From Candidatus Poseidoniaceae archaeon (GTDB taxonomy: Archaea; Thermoplasmatota; Poseidoniia; Poseidoniales; Poseidoniaceae), in NCBI GenBank assembly GCA_030747785.1, contig JASLKC010000055.1, forward strand, positions 1 through 64,000: a DNA stretch of 64,000 nucleotides, in the 5' to 3' direction. Below the pieces are notes generated by a model that ran no database searches, had not been told where the DNA came from, and saw only the letters and a list, made by a program, of their open reading frames with translations. This document shows positions 20,501 through 29,944 of this stretch, one piece after another. The position numbers and the translations under genes were made by a program. Position 1 is the first letter of the stretch. Each line of letters begins with the position of its first letter.

Positions 20501-21463
20501 TTACAGATGGAACACGACCTTGCAGGAATGTCGGATTGGCCAAGGGTTGAGCGAGCGGTTTTCGATGTGCAAATTAGTGCTGGATGGATGCATTCAGGCT
20601 ACCCATTCATGGCGCATCTTGCTAGTGTGCCAAATGTAGTGGATTTAGACCACATGAGTACAAGTGGCGATTGGGGTATGTTCCACGAATTAGGACACAA
20701 CCATCAGTGGATGCCTTCAACACTCCCTGGTACAACTGAGGCAACTTGTAATCTATTCAGCGTTCGTTTGATGGAAGACCTCGTAGGAGTTAATCTAAGC
20801 CAAGGCCATTCTGCTCTACAATCTAGTTCGAGAGAAAGCCGCCGTGATAATTACTTCAATGGCGGTTCGCAAATTTCACAATGGAGCGTATGGACTGCTC
20901 TTGAAACTTATTTACAAATAAAGGAAGAGTTTGGTTGGGAACCAATCACTTTTGCCCTTTCTGAGTATTATACAATGAGTAATCAACCAAGTGGTGATAG
21001 TGCAGAATTCAATGAATGGACAATCCGGATTTCAAATGCTACGGGTTACAATCTAGCTCCATTCCATGAAGCGTGGGGCTTCCCTTTAACTCCGGAAACG
21101 CATGCTGCCTTAGATCACTTACCAGTTTGGACAACAGACCCTCAAAGAAATGGCGTCTATGAATATGACATCATTACTCAGAATCATACCGCTGCAAACA
21201 TCTCTGCTGGGACCGCCGATTTGGAATGGAGTATCTATGATAATGGCACCAATACCAATGTCACGATTTGTTGGGGTTGGGCCGATGGCGGACAGATTGC
21301 ATCCGCTTGGGCGAACTGCGCTTCAAAAGGAGCTAGCAGTGTTGGAGAAATGCAACATTGGGTTAGCGGATTGACGTCAGGCGTCACCTATCATTGGAGA
21401 ATAATGGGTGAGAACTCAAACGGAGAGACTTGGTCGGATGACCACACCTTTGTTGCAAGTTGA
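17516..21463 (+). CDS. Large exported protein: putative Ig-like repeats, amidotransferase-like domain and M60-like metallopeptidase
   Basis: Repeated 'WANNSGG' Ig-like units, 'ESFLLSGGGVVMGGHAWYWSY', zinc motif 'MFHELGHNHQW', FN3-like C-terminus. Confidence 0.85.
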   Translation: MMSGKTNAIAAILLAIMVASGSYWVVMNRMVTEPSDQEPETEPDPENNHRVDPTPDDCTMLQVWRDNACVDLTPVSALSYASSSIEWNLGQYMELIPSFSGDAPDSWAVTPELPMGVYLSQSGIISGIPLEYDATSKNYSITASNVMGSSTFEVEIILFDLAPSELFYAGSPYAFTLGEILFNEVPDVLGGEVNSFSSYPALPEGIYLSADGIVSGQALSLGMSNHTIFANNSGGYTTAEITILVVDHPTSNLRYSYSPLSCFVNETMYTLQPSMGGGQISEWGVEGLPSGLLFSDGEISGIPDELGTHSFQVFANNSGGTTSTVVQIHVVDRPVTGIDYGGDLNLVWNLHYDILPVTTGGPVVDWGIIPILPTGLYFENGRIHGNATELYPQTVHTIWANNSGGPFSIPLNIAVTDMTPGNISWQESVIAIASNQSAHIAVINVGPAIETWEIEPALPVGMTIDEGNITGTPLGRMHWTTYSIWANNSGGSFQTSLKIAVHDLDADSSDLSAGVGVLDYGSSWPSMIVPHGEWSFPIGVDWDERPLITASHAGQGRMVGFGHESLATRNTGNESIMSMNAVNWVCHGINIGVVYGYNHYEDELTAAGYSVTTSIDVNTLGNYDCIMAEFWNSYGDIGNDAIESFLLSGGGVVMGGHAWYWSYSNIDVANNYPGNHFAKSSGMFVSSQNIGTGADLTTPLSDLHRPARALEAVEDHILTGPLLNDEGKGDAGGCIKRIAANIPLDWPGFWPDIRTLVNTTGWIEISPSNTFDLGADGIDDMFLSIQESLMLQLPPGELGIHPSAKDFPGPVPANASRITRTISIDGDYNGLPSNFGYSGARSDGRFSTGLYAAPGELVNITIPTSIVNTGVNILIGAHSDSLWSKDVLSRHPRIVRAYQAESTNFQVANSFGGPIYVRVPAGSSLGVFNITIEGGVAAPLYIHNQTTMAEWNNTERNHPAPWAELVSGAFILTVPSSEIRTLNNSDDLMDWWETALQMEHDLAGMSDWPRVERAVFDVQISAGWMHSGYPFMAHLASVPNVVDLDHMSTSGDWGMFHELGHNHQWMPSTLPGTTEATCNLFSVRLMEDLVGVNLSQGHSALQSSSRESRRDNYFNGGSQISQWSVWTALETYLQIKEEFGWEPITFALSEYYTMSNQPSGDSAEFNEWTIRISNATGYNLAPFHEAWGFPLTPETHAALDHLPVWTTDPQRNGVYEYDIITQNHTAANISAGTADLEWSIYDNGTNTNVTICWGWADGGQIASAWANCASKGASSVGEMQHWVSGLTSGVTYHWRIMGENSNGETWSDDHTFVAS

Positions 21464-21466
21464 AAT

Positions 21467-22483
21467 TTATGAAATCTCGATGTCTAATACGACATGACGA
21501 ATGTGCGGACAATACCATTTAACTTTCTCGAAATGACTCGCAGTAGCATCTTTTCCTGAGACTGTGGAAAACCATTCGAGAGTTTTTTCAATCCACTCTT
21601 CGATTTCATTTTCTTCCACATTCATGTGGACATGAATTATTCCACCAGCGGGCTTGAGACATTTGATTGCTGATGCCCACGTTGCTTGAGATGAAGGGAT
21701 TAATCCAAGGATTACCCTGTCAGCAATTCCCCATAGATTCTGAAATGTATCACGATTATCACCATGGTATATTGTACATCTATGTGAGACTCCATTCCTT
21801 GCAAGTCCCTTCTGTAATGCAGTGATACTGTCTGGATTTATCTCACAGGCATGAACATGGGCAGCATTTGATCTTGCAAGCATTGGGATAGTGTAGTATC
21901 CAATTCCACAATATGCATCGACAATTGTTTCTCCTGACATGTCAAATTCGCCCATTCTCCTTCTTTCAGTGACATTACCCGAAGAGAACATTACTTTGGT
22001 AATATCAAATTCGTAATCTACAAAATTTTCCTTGTGAACTACCCAGCCATTATCGCCATGAATGAGTTCTAAATTCGACTTGCGCATAATTCCAGAATCA
22101 ATCTCTGCTTGTATTGCAACTCGTGTGCAACCCAGTGCTTCTGCTACTGAAGCGAGATTACCATCGCCTAGTTTCGAGTCTTCGGGGAATACAACGACAT
22201 CTCCTAGAATTTCCCATTTCAAAGGGGGGTCATCTAGTAACTGGGATAATTTTGAGTGTGGATTCTCATTTTCAACCGATTCAAAATTCAATTCTAAATC
22301 TCCTTTCCTTACGGGAAAGGCAATCTTATCGCCATACGGCATTGGTTTGAGTTCGGTAATCAATAGCCCATTTGCTTTCAAATCAGCATGGACACCACTA
22401 GCATCATCTCTCGATGAAATGAAAGCGAATGCCGGTGTCATCATGATTGCGATGAGGCAAACCATGTTAAATGTCCTAGACAC
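21467..22483 (-). CDS. TYW2/Trm5-family tRNA methyltransferase-like protein
   Basis: 'GETIVDAYCGIGYYTIPMLARSNAAHVHACEINPDSITALQKGLARNGV'; N-terminal start uncertain. Confidence 0.75.
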   Translation of the reverse strand: MSRTFNMVCLIAIMMTPAFAFISSRDDASGVHADLKANGLLITELKPMPYGDKIAFPVRKGDLELNFESVENENPHSKLSQLLDDPPLKWEILGDVVVFPEDSKLGDGNLASVAEALGCTRVAIQAEIDSGIMRKSNLELIHGDNGWVVHKENFVDYEFDITKVMFSSGNVTERRRMGEFDMSGETIVDAYCGIGYYTIPMLARSNAAHVHACEINPDSITALQKGLARNGVSHRCTIYHGDNRDTFQNLWGIADRVILGLIPSSQATWASAIKCLKPAGGIIHVHMNVEENEIEEWIEKTLEWFSTVSGKDATASHFEKVKWYCPHIRHVVLDIEIS

Positions 22484-25400
22484 ATGGATAATACGAGCAT
22501 GAAGAAAAGTCTGACCCCCCTCCTACTCGCTATGTTTCTATTGCCAGCAGCAATGCCGTTCGCTAGCGCTGCTGGTATGGTTGCCTGCACATTGAATGGA
22601 GGCGAATGTGATACTTGGGATAAGGGCGATGATGGCACTGCAAATCAGCAAGATTGGATTGAAGGCGTATACACATTTGACTTGGTTGATACCGCAACAA
22701 TAAATCTTGAAATGAATTGGGCTTTACATGAATTCAATCGTACGGTTTTAGGATTAAACCAACCAGTAATTGAGGCAGCTCTTGCAACCGAGGGACTTAC
22801 TCCACAAGACGGAGCCCCTGCAGACTTGATTCGGAATTATTTCGATGAAAATCCAGGTGGCCCCGGCACTCCTACAGTAAAGGAAAAATTAGCGCTAGAG
22901 GTTAATGACACAATCGAGGAATTATTGGGTAGTGGTTTTGGTCAAGTGGACTTTATTTCAACAACTTATGTCAATTCATTCACCGATGCTGGAATTACTA
23001 CCAGTTGCAGTGACGATCCAACGCTTGATACCGCATCTGAGGCAGGATTGGATGACAATGTGTTCTACCCACCGATTTGCTTCTCAGTTACAGCCTCAGT
23101 TTCCCTTTCAACTTCCACTTTCAATATGGGCACAGTAGACCCATTGGTATTGGAAAGAGTATATCGAGGCATGCTTGCAATGGGTAGTGATGTCACTTCG
23201 GGATTCCAATTATTTTCAGAGCCTGGGCATTCATCTTCTTTCATAATCAATCCTCCTGACTATGCTACTATTCTTTCAACAGACCCTTCGGGAACTATTG
23301 CAGCAAGAACCGGCCCTCCTGCTTTTATGGCAGCCGAGTGGAATATCGATAACCGCGATGCTCCATTAACGGGGGGGCGTATTTCCAGCGATGTCAGTGT
23401 AATGATCGGCCATCGAAACTCCACACAAACGAGCAGTGTCGTAATCGGTGATACCGATAAGGGTCTTGACCTTCGTGTTACACTCGATTTATCTAACGAA
23501 GACCAAACATGGATTGAAGTGGTAGCATCAGTACATCATCTCGATGAGCAAACGATGCAGGAATGGGGTATTTCTCTTGTCGATGTTACAGAAAATGCGA
23601 CAATACCATGGGTAACATCTGATGGTATTAGATTAGCATATCATAATGGATTAGTAGACTTAGATTCCTTCACTTCAAATTTCCCAATGGGATTGATTGG
23701 CGACGCCATAGAAGGTGCAGTACCAAGTGTGGGTACAGTTGTGATGAATGATATGGAATGGGTTTCAGATTCACAAAATATCGGACTTCCCGGCCCAGGT
23801 GGAGGTTTGAATTTCAGCCATCCTGATTGTCCTGAAACACTCCCAATTGGTATGGATGCATACTATTGTGTCGAAGGGGCGACTGCTATGGATGGAAGCC
23901 ATCCAATTATTCTTAGGTCATATTCTGAACCATTCTCCCTCAAATTGCTAGATATTGCAAAGAGTGAGATAAATGACCCATCCGGGCTTCTCGATGCGAT
24001 TGTTGAAGACGATCTGAGGAATATACTCGAATCAGGATTAACCATTGAAACCGTTCTAGATTCAACAATGATGTCTGCTATGATTCCTGCTGATATGCCC
24101 CCCACAGAATTGACGTTGGAGATAATCCTACCCAGCTGGGTAACTAGCGCAACGGGGGAAAACTCGATTGTATTAATCGACAGAATACAGGGAACTGACC
24201 AACTCGATGTATCGCTAGGTAGTGTAGATGGATATGACCCTAGGCATTCGATTATAGGTTCTGATGGCGAAGAGATATGTACTGCAATTGAAGCGGATTG
24301 GTCATGCATCGAGTTGGATGTTGATGCTGATATTTACGAGATAAACTTCCACGAATGGGGGCCATCAATCGATGCAACCGTTTCCCTTACTGCAACAATT
24401 GACATTTATCGAATCAAGGTCCCTAATAGCCTTCGAGAAAACATGAGTAGTGGCGAAACTTCAGTCGATATTGAAGTAATCCCTTCGGATCTACTTCGCC
24501 TCATTATCGATATCTCTAGTAGGATGGATTCTCCAATTTCGAGGGAGGTTGACCCTGGGGGCGAAAACGAAATTCAAAACGTGTCGTTCACCAAGAATGG
24601 CATTGAGTCCTTCGTTGAAGATTTCGGGAAAATGGCCACAGATGCTCTTCATGAAAAGGGATTGGAAATTAGCGAAGAAGACCCAGCAAGCACAATCGAT
24701 TTTTCAGGAATTCAAATAGTAACCGAAGTTGAAAATCTTGATGGAATGGGAACCACAATTGGTGATGATATTCCAATTAGGCTCAAATTGACAATTCCAA
24801 AATTCACTGCGGACTTAGGCGTTCTAAATGGATGGGGTGGCTTGAAAAGTGGCAATCCTGAAATTGGGCTTAATACTGCATTCCAACCAGTTATTACCCA
24901 ATATCTTGTCGCTTTTTCTGACCTATTAGTTGGGAGCACAAGCCAATTCCTTACGATGAGTGGCGATGGAATCATTTTGGATGAAGATGGTGCTCCAATT
25001 AGAATGCCAGTTGGGCCACAAAACATGACATTCACAGCCCACCTCTTCTCTGATGAATTTGATGCAAAATTGCGAGGGGATGTAACCTTCACAATGCCTA
25101 GTGGAATCCTTCTGAAGGATTTCACTAGTCAGAATGGCTGGGAAGAAGTGAAGATGGTAGATGGAAGGCAACAAATCACGGTTACTCTTGAATCGTGGGA
25201 AGTTGGAGACGAATTCCAATTCAGTCTCCAAGTTACTTGGTGGTGGATATTTGGTCAAATATGGATATATCCTGCCTTATTGGCTGCACTAATCGTCTGG
25301 AGAGTTCGTGCTCGTAGAGCGAAGAAAAAGAGGAAACGAGAAGCCAAATTGAACATGCAAAAGCCATCGATATCCAAAGGAGGACTATCCAATCATGACT

Positions 25401-25531
25401 TTGCTTCACTTGCCAGCGGCTTTGAATCCACACCCGCGGGGAGCGGTATGGATTTCATGGATGATGATTTTGATATTCCTGAATCCAAGACAGATGTGGA
25501 TTTGTATCAAGAAATCTACGGCGATGATTGA
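22484..25531 (+). CDS. Exported surface protein with C-terminal TM anchor
   Basis: N-terminal signal 'MKKSLTPLLLAMFLLPAAMPFASA'; C-terminal 'WWWIFGQIWIYPALLAALIVWRVRARRAKKKRKRE'. Confidence 0.7.
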   Translation: MDNTSMKKSLTPLLLAMFLLPAAMPFASAAGMVACTLNGGECDTWDKGDDGTANQQDWIEGVYTFDLVDTATINLEMNWALHEFNRTVLGLNQPVIEAALATEGLTPQDGAPADLIRNYFDENPGGPGTPTVKEKLALEVNDTIEELLGSGFGQVDFISTTYVNSFTDAGITTSCSDDPTLDTASEAGLDDNVFYPPICFSVTASVSLSTSTFNMGTVDPLVLERVYRGMLAMGSDVTSGFQLFSEPGHSSSFIINPPDYATILSTDPSGTIAARTGPPAFMAAEWNIDNRDAPLTGGRISSDVSVMIGHRNSTQTSSVVIGDTDKGLDLRVTLDLSNEDQTWIEVVASVHHLDEQTMQEWGISLVDVTENATIPWVTSDGIRLAYHNGLVDLDSFTSNFPMGLIGDAIEGAVPSVGTVVMNDMEWVSDSQNIGLPGPGGGLNFSHPDCPETLPIGMDAYYCVEGATAMDGSHPIILRSYSEPFSLKLLDIAKSEINDPSGLLDAIVEDDLRNILESGLTIETVLDSTMMSAMIPADMPPTELTLEIILPSWVTSATGENSIVLIDRIQGTDQLDVSLGSVDGYDPRHSIIGSDGEEICTAIEADWSCIELDVDADIYEINFHEWGPSIDATVSLTATIDIYRIKVPNSLRENMSSGETSVDIEVIPSDLLRLIIDISSRMDSPISREVDPGGENEIQNVSFTKNGIESFVEDFGKMATDALHEKGLEISEEDPASTIDFSGIQIVTEVENLDGMGTTIGDDIPIRLKLTIPKFTADLGVLNGWGGLKSGNPEIGLNTAFQPVITQYLVAFSDLLVGSTSQFLTMSGDGIILDEDGAPIRMPVGPQNMTFTAHLFSDEFDAKLRGDVTFTMPSGILLKDFTSQNGWEEVKMVDGRQQITVTLESWEVGDEFQFSLQVTWWWIFGQIWIYPALLAALIVWRVRARRAKKKRKREAKLNMQKPSISKGGLSNHDFASLASGFESTPAGSGMDFMDDDFDIPESKTDVDLYQEIYGDD

Positions 25532-27256
25532 TCAATGAAGCGATTCATGAATCCTTGTCGCAAGAGAGGGTCCTATGCCAGGGACAGATTTCAAATCGGC
25601 AATACTGGCATGCACTATTCCTTTTCGACCCCCGAAATGACGAATTAGCGATTGCAATTTCTTAGCACCAAGTCCTTGTACAGATTCAAGTGGGTCAGAC
25701 AGTCTTGCTCTAGATCTCGATTTCCGATGAAATCGGTTGACAAAACGGTGTGCTTCATCCCTTGCATGCACGAGAACTCTTCCTCTTCTGTCCAAGATTA
25801 AATCGGGTTTTCCATCGCGATGAAGAGTTTCTTCTCTTTTTGCGAGACTTGCTAGAACCATTCGATCCCTTATTCCATGTGATATGAGCAATTTTGAGAT
25901 GATTGATAGGTGGGTTTCTCCACCATCGATTAGCAAGAGGTCTGGCCACTCATCTTGCCGCTTTAGCCATCTTTCAACCACTTCACTCATCATTCTCAAA
26001 TCATCCATTGCATCACCTTTCACAGTGAAGGTTCGATACTCTTTTTTTGCAGGCCTACCATTGCGCATGCAAATGCTTGCTCCGACTCTTTGATCTCCAA
26101 GGAGTTGGGCCATATCGAAGCAAATAATATGGTCGAGAGATTCCATTCCAAGTAGAATTGCTCCATCATCTGCTGCTCTTTGCTCAAGACTTCCACTCGC
26201 TTTCTGGGATAAACGTTCGACTTGCATCTCTGCATTCTGTCGTGCGAGAGTTGACAAGGTCTGAAGGTCGCCACGAATTGGTGTTCTGACCTCAACACGT
26301 GCTCCTCTACGCGTAGATAGCCATTCAGATACGGTATCTGGTAATGGGATGGGGGTCAATAACAGCCGGGGTGGTCTACGAGTGGAATAGTGGTCGCTCA
26401 CAAATATTGAGATAGATTCTCCAATGTCACCTCGATGAATCAATGGCCAAGTCTCTTGTCCTCTAACGACTCCTCCATCGGCATGTAGTACTACAATTGC
26501 AGCCAAATCTCCTTTGATTCCAATGCCGATGGCATCACAGTCACGATAAACAGTTGAAGAAATCACTTGTTGACTGGTAACAGTTCTAATCGACTTGATC
26601 ATATCACGATGAACTGCGGCATTTTCGTATTGTTGAAGTTTGGATGCTGCATCCATCTCTAGGGCTAGTTCATCGATTAACTCTGCAGCATCACCATCGA
26701 GCAGCCGTCGAGCTGCATCGACTTGTTTGGAATAATCTCCTGGCTCGATACATGGGCCAGAGCACAAACCAATATGCATTGCCAAGCAGCCTTGTGGTAA
26801 CAATTCCTTGCAATCTCTTATGCCGAAATGTCTGCGTAGTAATTGCACTACTTGTTTTACGGCCCCAGCATTTGGAAAAGGACCCCAGCGCCACGAATCA
26901 GCAGGTGGATTACGAGTGTAAATTATTCGAGGAATTTCTTCTTTGGTTAGAACGAGATAAGGGAATGATTTGTCGTCCTTGAGCATTGAATTATAGCGCG
27001 GCCTATGCTGGTGAATCAACTGTCGTTCCAGAACCAATGCCTCTTGGGGTGAGTTTGTGATAATGCATTCCACTTCATCGGCACTTTCGATGAGAATAGG
27101 AATCATTGCACGGTCGGGATTGCTTGCAAAGTAGGCTCTAATTCTATCTCTGAGTACAGTCGCTTTGCCGACATATAGTACCCGCCCTGCCTCGGTTCTA
27201 AACATGTAGACGCCCGGCGAAGCCGGCAGGTCAACACTAGCGGCATCGACGGGCAT
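25532..27256 (-). CDS. uvrC: UvrABC system protein C (excinuclease subunit C)
   Basis: GIY-YIG domain 'SPGVYMFRTEAGRVLYVGKATVLRDRIRAYF', UvrC RNase-H-like domain, C-terminal HhH; start at 27256 (the longer ORF overlaps the divergent gene). Confidence 0.92.
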   Translation of the reverse strand: MPVDAASVDLPASPGVYMFRTEAGRVLYVGKATVLRDRIRAYFASNPDRAMIPILIESADEVECIITNSPQEALVLERQLIHQHRPRYNSMLKDDKSFPYLVLTKEEIPRIIYTRNPPADSWRWGPFPNAGAVKQVVQLLRRHFGIRDCKELLPQGCLAMHIGLCSGPCIEPGDYSKQVDAARRLLDGDAAELIDELALEMDAASKLQQYENAAVHRDMIKSIRTVTSQQVISSTVYRDCDAIGIGIKGDLAAIVVLHADGGVVRGQETWPLIHRGDIGESISIFVSDHYSTRRPPRLLLTPIPLPDTVSEWLSTRRGARVEVRTPIRGDLQTLSTLARQNAEMQVERLSQKASGSLEQRAADDGAILLGMESLDHIICFDMAQLLGDQRVGASICMRNGRPAKKEYRTFTVKGDAMDDLRMMSEVVERWLKRQDEWPDLLLIDGGETHLSIISKLLISHGIRDRMVLASLAKREETLHRDGKPDLILDRRGRVLVHARDEAHRFVNRFHRKSRSRARLSDPLESVQGLGAKKLQSLIRHFGGRKGIVHASIADLKSVPGIGPSLATRIHESLH

Positions 27257-27342
27257 GAAACCATTGCATCGTCCATCGATGAAGAATACATCGCTAAACG
27301 AAGAGGGGGAAGGAACTTGGGTGGGTAGTAGTTCCAACGTAC

Positions 27343-29388
27343 ATGGTGAGTGGGCCTCAAGGTAGGATTTTGCAATTGCTCTCCACTTATTCACCAAGTA
27401 TCGAAACCGCTTGGGATGTTCCACGTGACATCTGTTTACCAGGACTTGCCGAATTCATTGGAGTAGTTCGTTCTGCTCTTCATCAGCCGATAAACGACCT
27501 CCTGGAAAAGGGTTTGATTTCTGAAAGAAAGGCCCATGTTATCGGCGGCGGAAGCAGACGTCGTAAGGTCTACCATATTACCGAAGAAGGAAGAAAAGCC
27601 TGTTCTGAAATCGTTACACCAGATCGTAAGGTAGAGGTTGGAGAATTATTTGGTAATCCCCCGCCTGCGACTCAAATTACGGGTCGAGATAATCTTGTCA
27701 GTACACTTCTCGATGCCAAGAAAGTCATTCTCACCGGCTTACCGGGAATTGGAAAGACGGCAATTCTTCGTGCGCTTGCTGATGCGATGGTAGCAAATGG
27801 AGAACAGGTCAGATTCGCTCGAATGGAGTCGTTCAAAGATATTACAGCAATCCTTGAAGAATGGGAGATAGGGTTCACTTCTGAGTCAGCAGCTCTGAAT
27901 TCATCCAAAGGTGATGTTCTGATTCTAGATGAGTTACAGGAATTAAGTCAAAGACATTCAGGTAGAATAGAGGAATTTGTTGGAAAGGCGGAGCGTCTGA
28001 TTATTGCTAGTAGGGCACCTTTGCCCTTCCAAGAAGGATTCGAAGTACTGGAAGTACCCCCTCTTGAGGTAGAAGATGCAGCGAAATTATTGCCTGACCA
28101 TCTTGAAAATCGTGAACTTGTAGCCGAAAGACTCGGCGGCCATCCCCTTGCATTACAATTACATGACGAAGGAGCAGATTTGCCTGAATCGAGCGCAGAT
28201 ATCCAAAATTGGATTGAGGATATAGTACTGGCTGGACTCGGTGAGGAGATAATCGCCCTTGACGAATTAGCACTTCTTCCAGTTCCAGTTCCCGCAGAGC
28301 ACTTACTGCATGAGGAGATGCTAGGAGAACTCGATGACCACGCATTGCTCCGTTGGCATTTGAACGGTGTTGAGTTACATCATCTTGTTAGAAATGTCCG
28401 TTCTACGATGTTGGGAACAAAGCATCATGCTGCTGCTGCCGAGCATTGGTCTCAAAAGAAAGGTGATCTCGCCCGACTGGTTGAAATGCATCATATCTTG
28501 GAATCCGATGGTGATATTGAAGCACATCTTATCGCCAATTCCGAGGCACTAATGGTTCGCTCAAATGCGGGACTTGCCACACTCATCGGCGATGCTCTAT
28601 CAAGAACGCCTACCCCCAAATTGCATCGACTTGCTGCGATGGTGGCAATTGAGCGAGGAGAAGCCGATATTGCCGCAATCCATTTGGAGGAATGCGATTC
28701 ACCAGACCTTATGTTTTCACTTGGGTTATTGGAGGGTAGAATCGAAGAAATCTCTCTTGAAGGTTCTGATGCAACCTTCATCATTTCTGAGGCTACACGT
28801 CGCCTTGATGACAGGATGCCAAATGAGCAACCAATTGACGGTATAGATGAATTGTTAGACGACATCGACATGTCTGAAGTTACTCCTGAAATGCGTCGTT
28901 TAATGCTGGTTGCAATAGCTCATATCAGGCATGCTCTTGCCATTGTAAAATCGGATGAAAAATCCGCACGTAATATCAGAGAGAATTTGTGCGCTCTATC
29001 TCATGTCGATGACCCTCAAGTTTTGGCACTTGAAATCAGGGCTGAAATCGCAGAAACTCCAATCACTTCGCCTTCGTTCAAGCGATTGATTGAACGTGTA
29101 TTTGCAATGAATGGATTGAGGGCTACAATGCTACAATTGGCAATTATTGAAAGGGTAGAGGAAGACGATGCAAAGAACTTGATTGAACGCATCATGCTAC
29201 CGGATATTGAAAGCCAAGCAAATCTATCTTCTGCTAGAAGAATAGCTGCAAAAATATGGTATTGGCGTAGTAGACTTGGAACTCACAATAGATTTTCATC
29301 GTTAGCAGAAGCATTAGCGCTTTGGAAACAATCGATGTGTCCAAGGGCTGCAGCAAGCGCTGCAGAATTGATGCACAAGATACTCTGA
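27343..29388 (+). CDS. Winged-helix / STAND-type P-loop ATPase with helical repeat C-terminus
   Basis: N-terminal wHTH 'ALHQPINDLLEKGLISERKAHV...RRKVYHITEEGRKA', Walker A 'LTGLPGIGKTAI', Walker B 'DVLILDELQEL'. Confidence 0.8.
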   Translation: MVSGPQGRILQLLSTYSPSIETAWDVPRDICLPGLAEFIGVVRSALHQPINDLLEKGLISERKAHVIGGGSRRRKVYHITEEGRKACSEIVTPDRKVEVGELFGNPPPATQITGRDNLVSTLLDAKKVILTGLPGIGKTAILRALADAMVANGEQVRFARMESFKDITAILEEWEIGFTSESAALNSSKGDVLILDELQELSQRHSGRIEEFVGKAERLIIASRAPLPFQEGFEVLEVPPLEVEDAAKLLPDHLENRELVAERLGGHPLALQLHDEGADLPESSADIQNWIEDIVLAGLGEEIIALDELALLPVPVPAEHLLHEEMLGELDDHALLRWHLNGVELHHLVRNVRSTMLGTKHHAAAAEHWSQKKGDLARLVEMHHILESDGDIEAHLIANSEALMVRSNAGLATLIGDALSRTPTPKLHRLAAMVAIERGEADIAAIHLEECDSPDLMFSLGLLEGRIEEISLEGSDATFIISEATRRLDDRMPNEQPIDGIDELLDDIDMSEVTPEMRRLMLVAIAHIRHALAIVKSDEKSARNIRENLCALSHVDDPQVLALEIRAEIAETPITSPSFKRLIERVFAMNGLRATMLQLAIIERVEEDDAKNLIERIMLPDIESQANLSSARRIAAKIWYWRSRLGTHNRFSSLAEALALWKQSMCPRAAASAAELMHKIL

Positions 29389-29389
29389 T

Positions 29390-29623
29390 TCAGAGTTCTG
29401 CGCCGATTAGCGTTTTGGTATTGGTAATACCTGAAATTGATCGAATTTCTTCGACGATAACTCGAGTAAGGGTGAATTCATCATCTGCTTGAACTTTGGC
29501 GATGAGGTCATACTCGCCAAATAGCATCCAGCGACTAGCTACATGTTCCACTGAATCAAGCGAATTGCGAACATCGTGTTCTGAGCCAGGTGCGGTGGTA
29601 ATTAGTACGAATCCTGTTGCCAT
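29390..29623 (-). CDS. Stand-alone Lrp/AsnC ligand-binding (RAM) domain protein
   Basis: 77 aa, 'GEYDLIAKVQADDEFTLTRVIVEEIRSISGITNTKTLI'. Confidence 0.8.
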   Translation of the reverse strand: MATGFVLITTAPGSEHDVRNSLDSVEHVASRWMLFGEYDLIAKVQADDEFTLTRVIVEEIRSISGITNTKTLIGAEL

Positions 29624-29632
29624 CTTTTCACC

Positions 29633-29866
29633 TCAGTAATCTACTGCAATCAGAGTTTGCGTTTCTCGAACTCCCGATATTGCACGGAATTCTCGCATTA
29701 ACATACTTGTCAAATCCTTTGAATTTTCAGCTGAAACTCGTACCAGGAGGTCAAATTCACCATAAAGTGCGTGAACTTCAGCAACCGCGGAATTTTCAGA
29801 TAGTGCAACATATACCGCACGCTCTTGAGAGGGTTCGGTCTTGAACAGGACAAATGCCTCGGGCAT
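29633..29866 (-). CDS. Stand-alone Lrp/AsnC ligand-binding (RAM) domain protein, paralogue of previous
   Basis: 'GEFDLLVRVSAENSKDLTSMLMREFRAISGVRETQTLI'. Confidence 0.8.
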   Translation of the reverse strand: MPEAFVLFKTEPSQERAVYVALSENSAVAEVHALYGEFDLLVRVSAENSKDLTSMLMREFRAISGVRETQTLIAVDY

Positions 29867-29944
29867 CGACCCGGCCACCTATCTGGCCCTCTTGACTGTA
29901 CCGATGCTCCCCAATTGGATTGAATCGCGAAGGGGAACAGTCTA

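Noticed and set aside
27257-27424. N-terminal extension of uvrC
   Set aside because: Overlaps the divergent wHTH-STAND gene; the GIY-YIG domain begins just after the ATG at 27256
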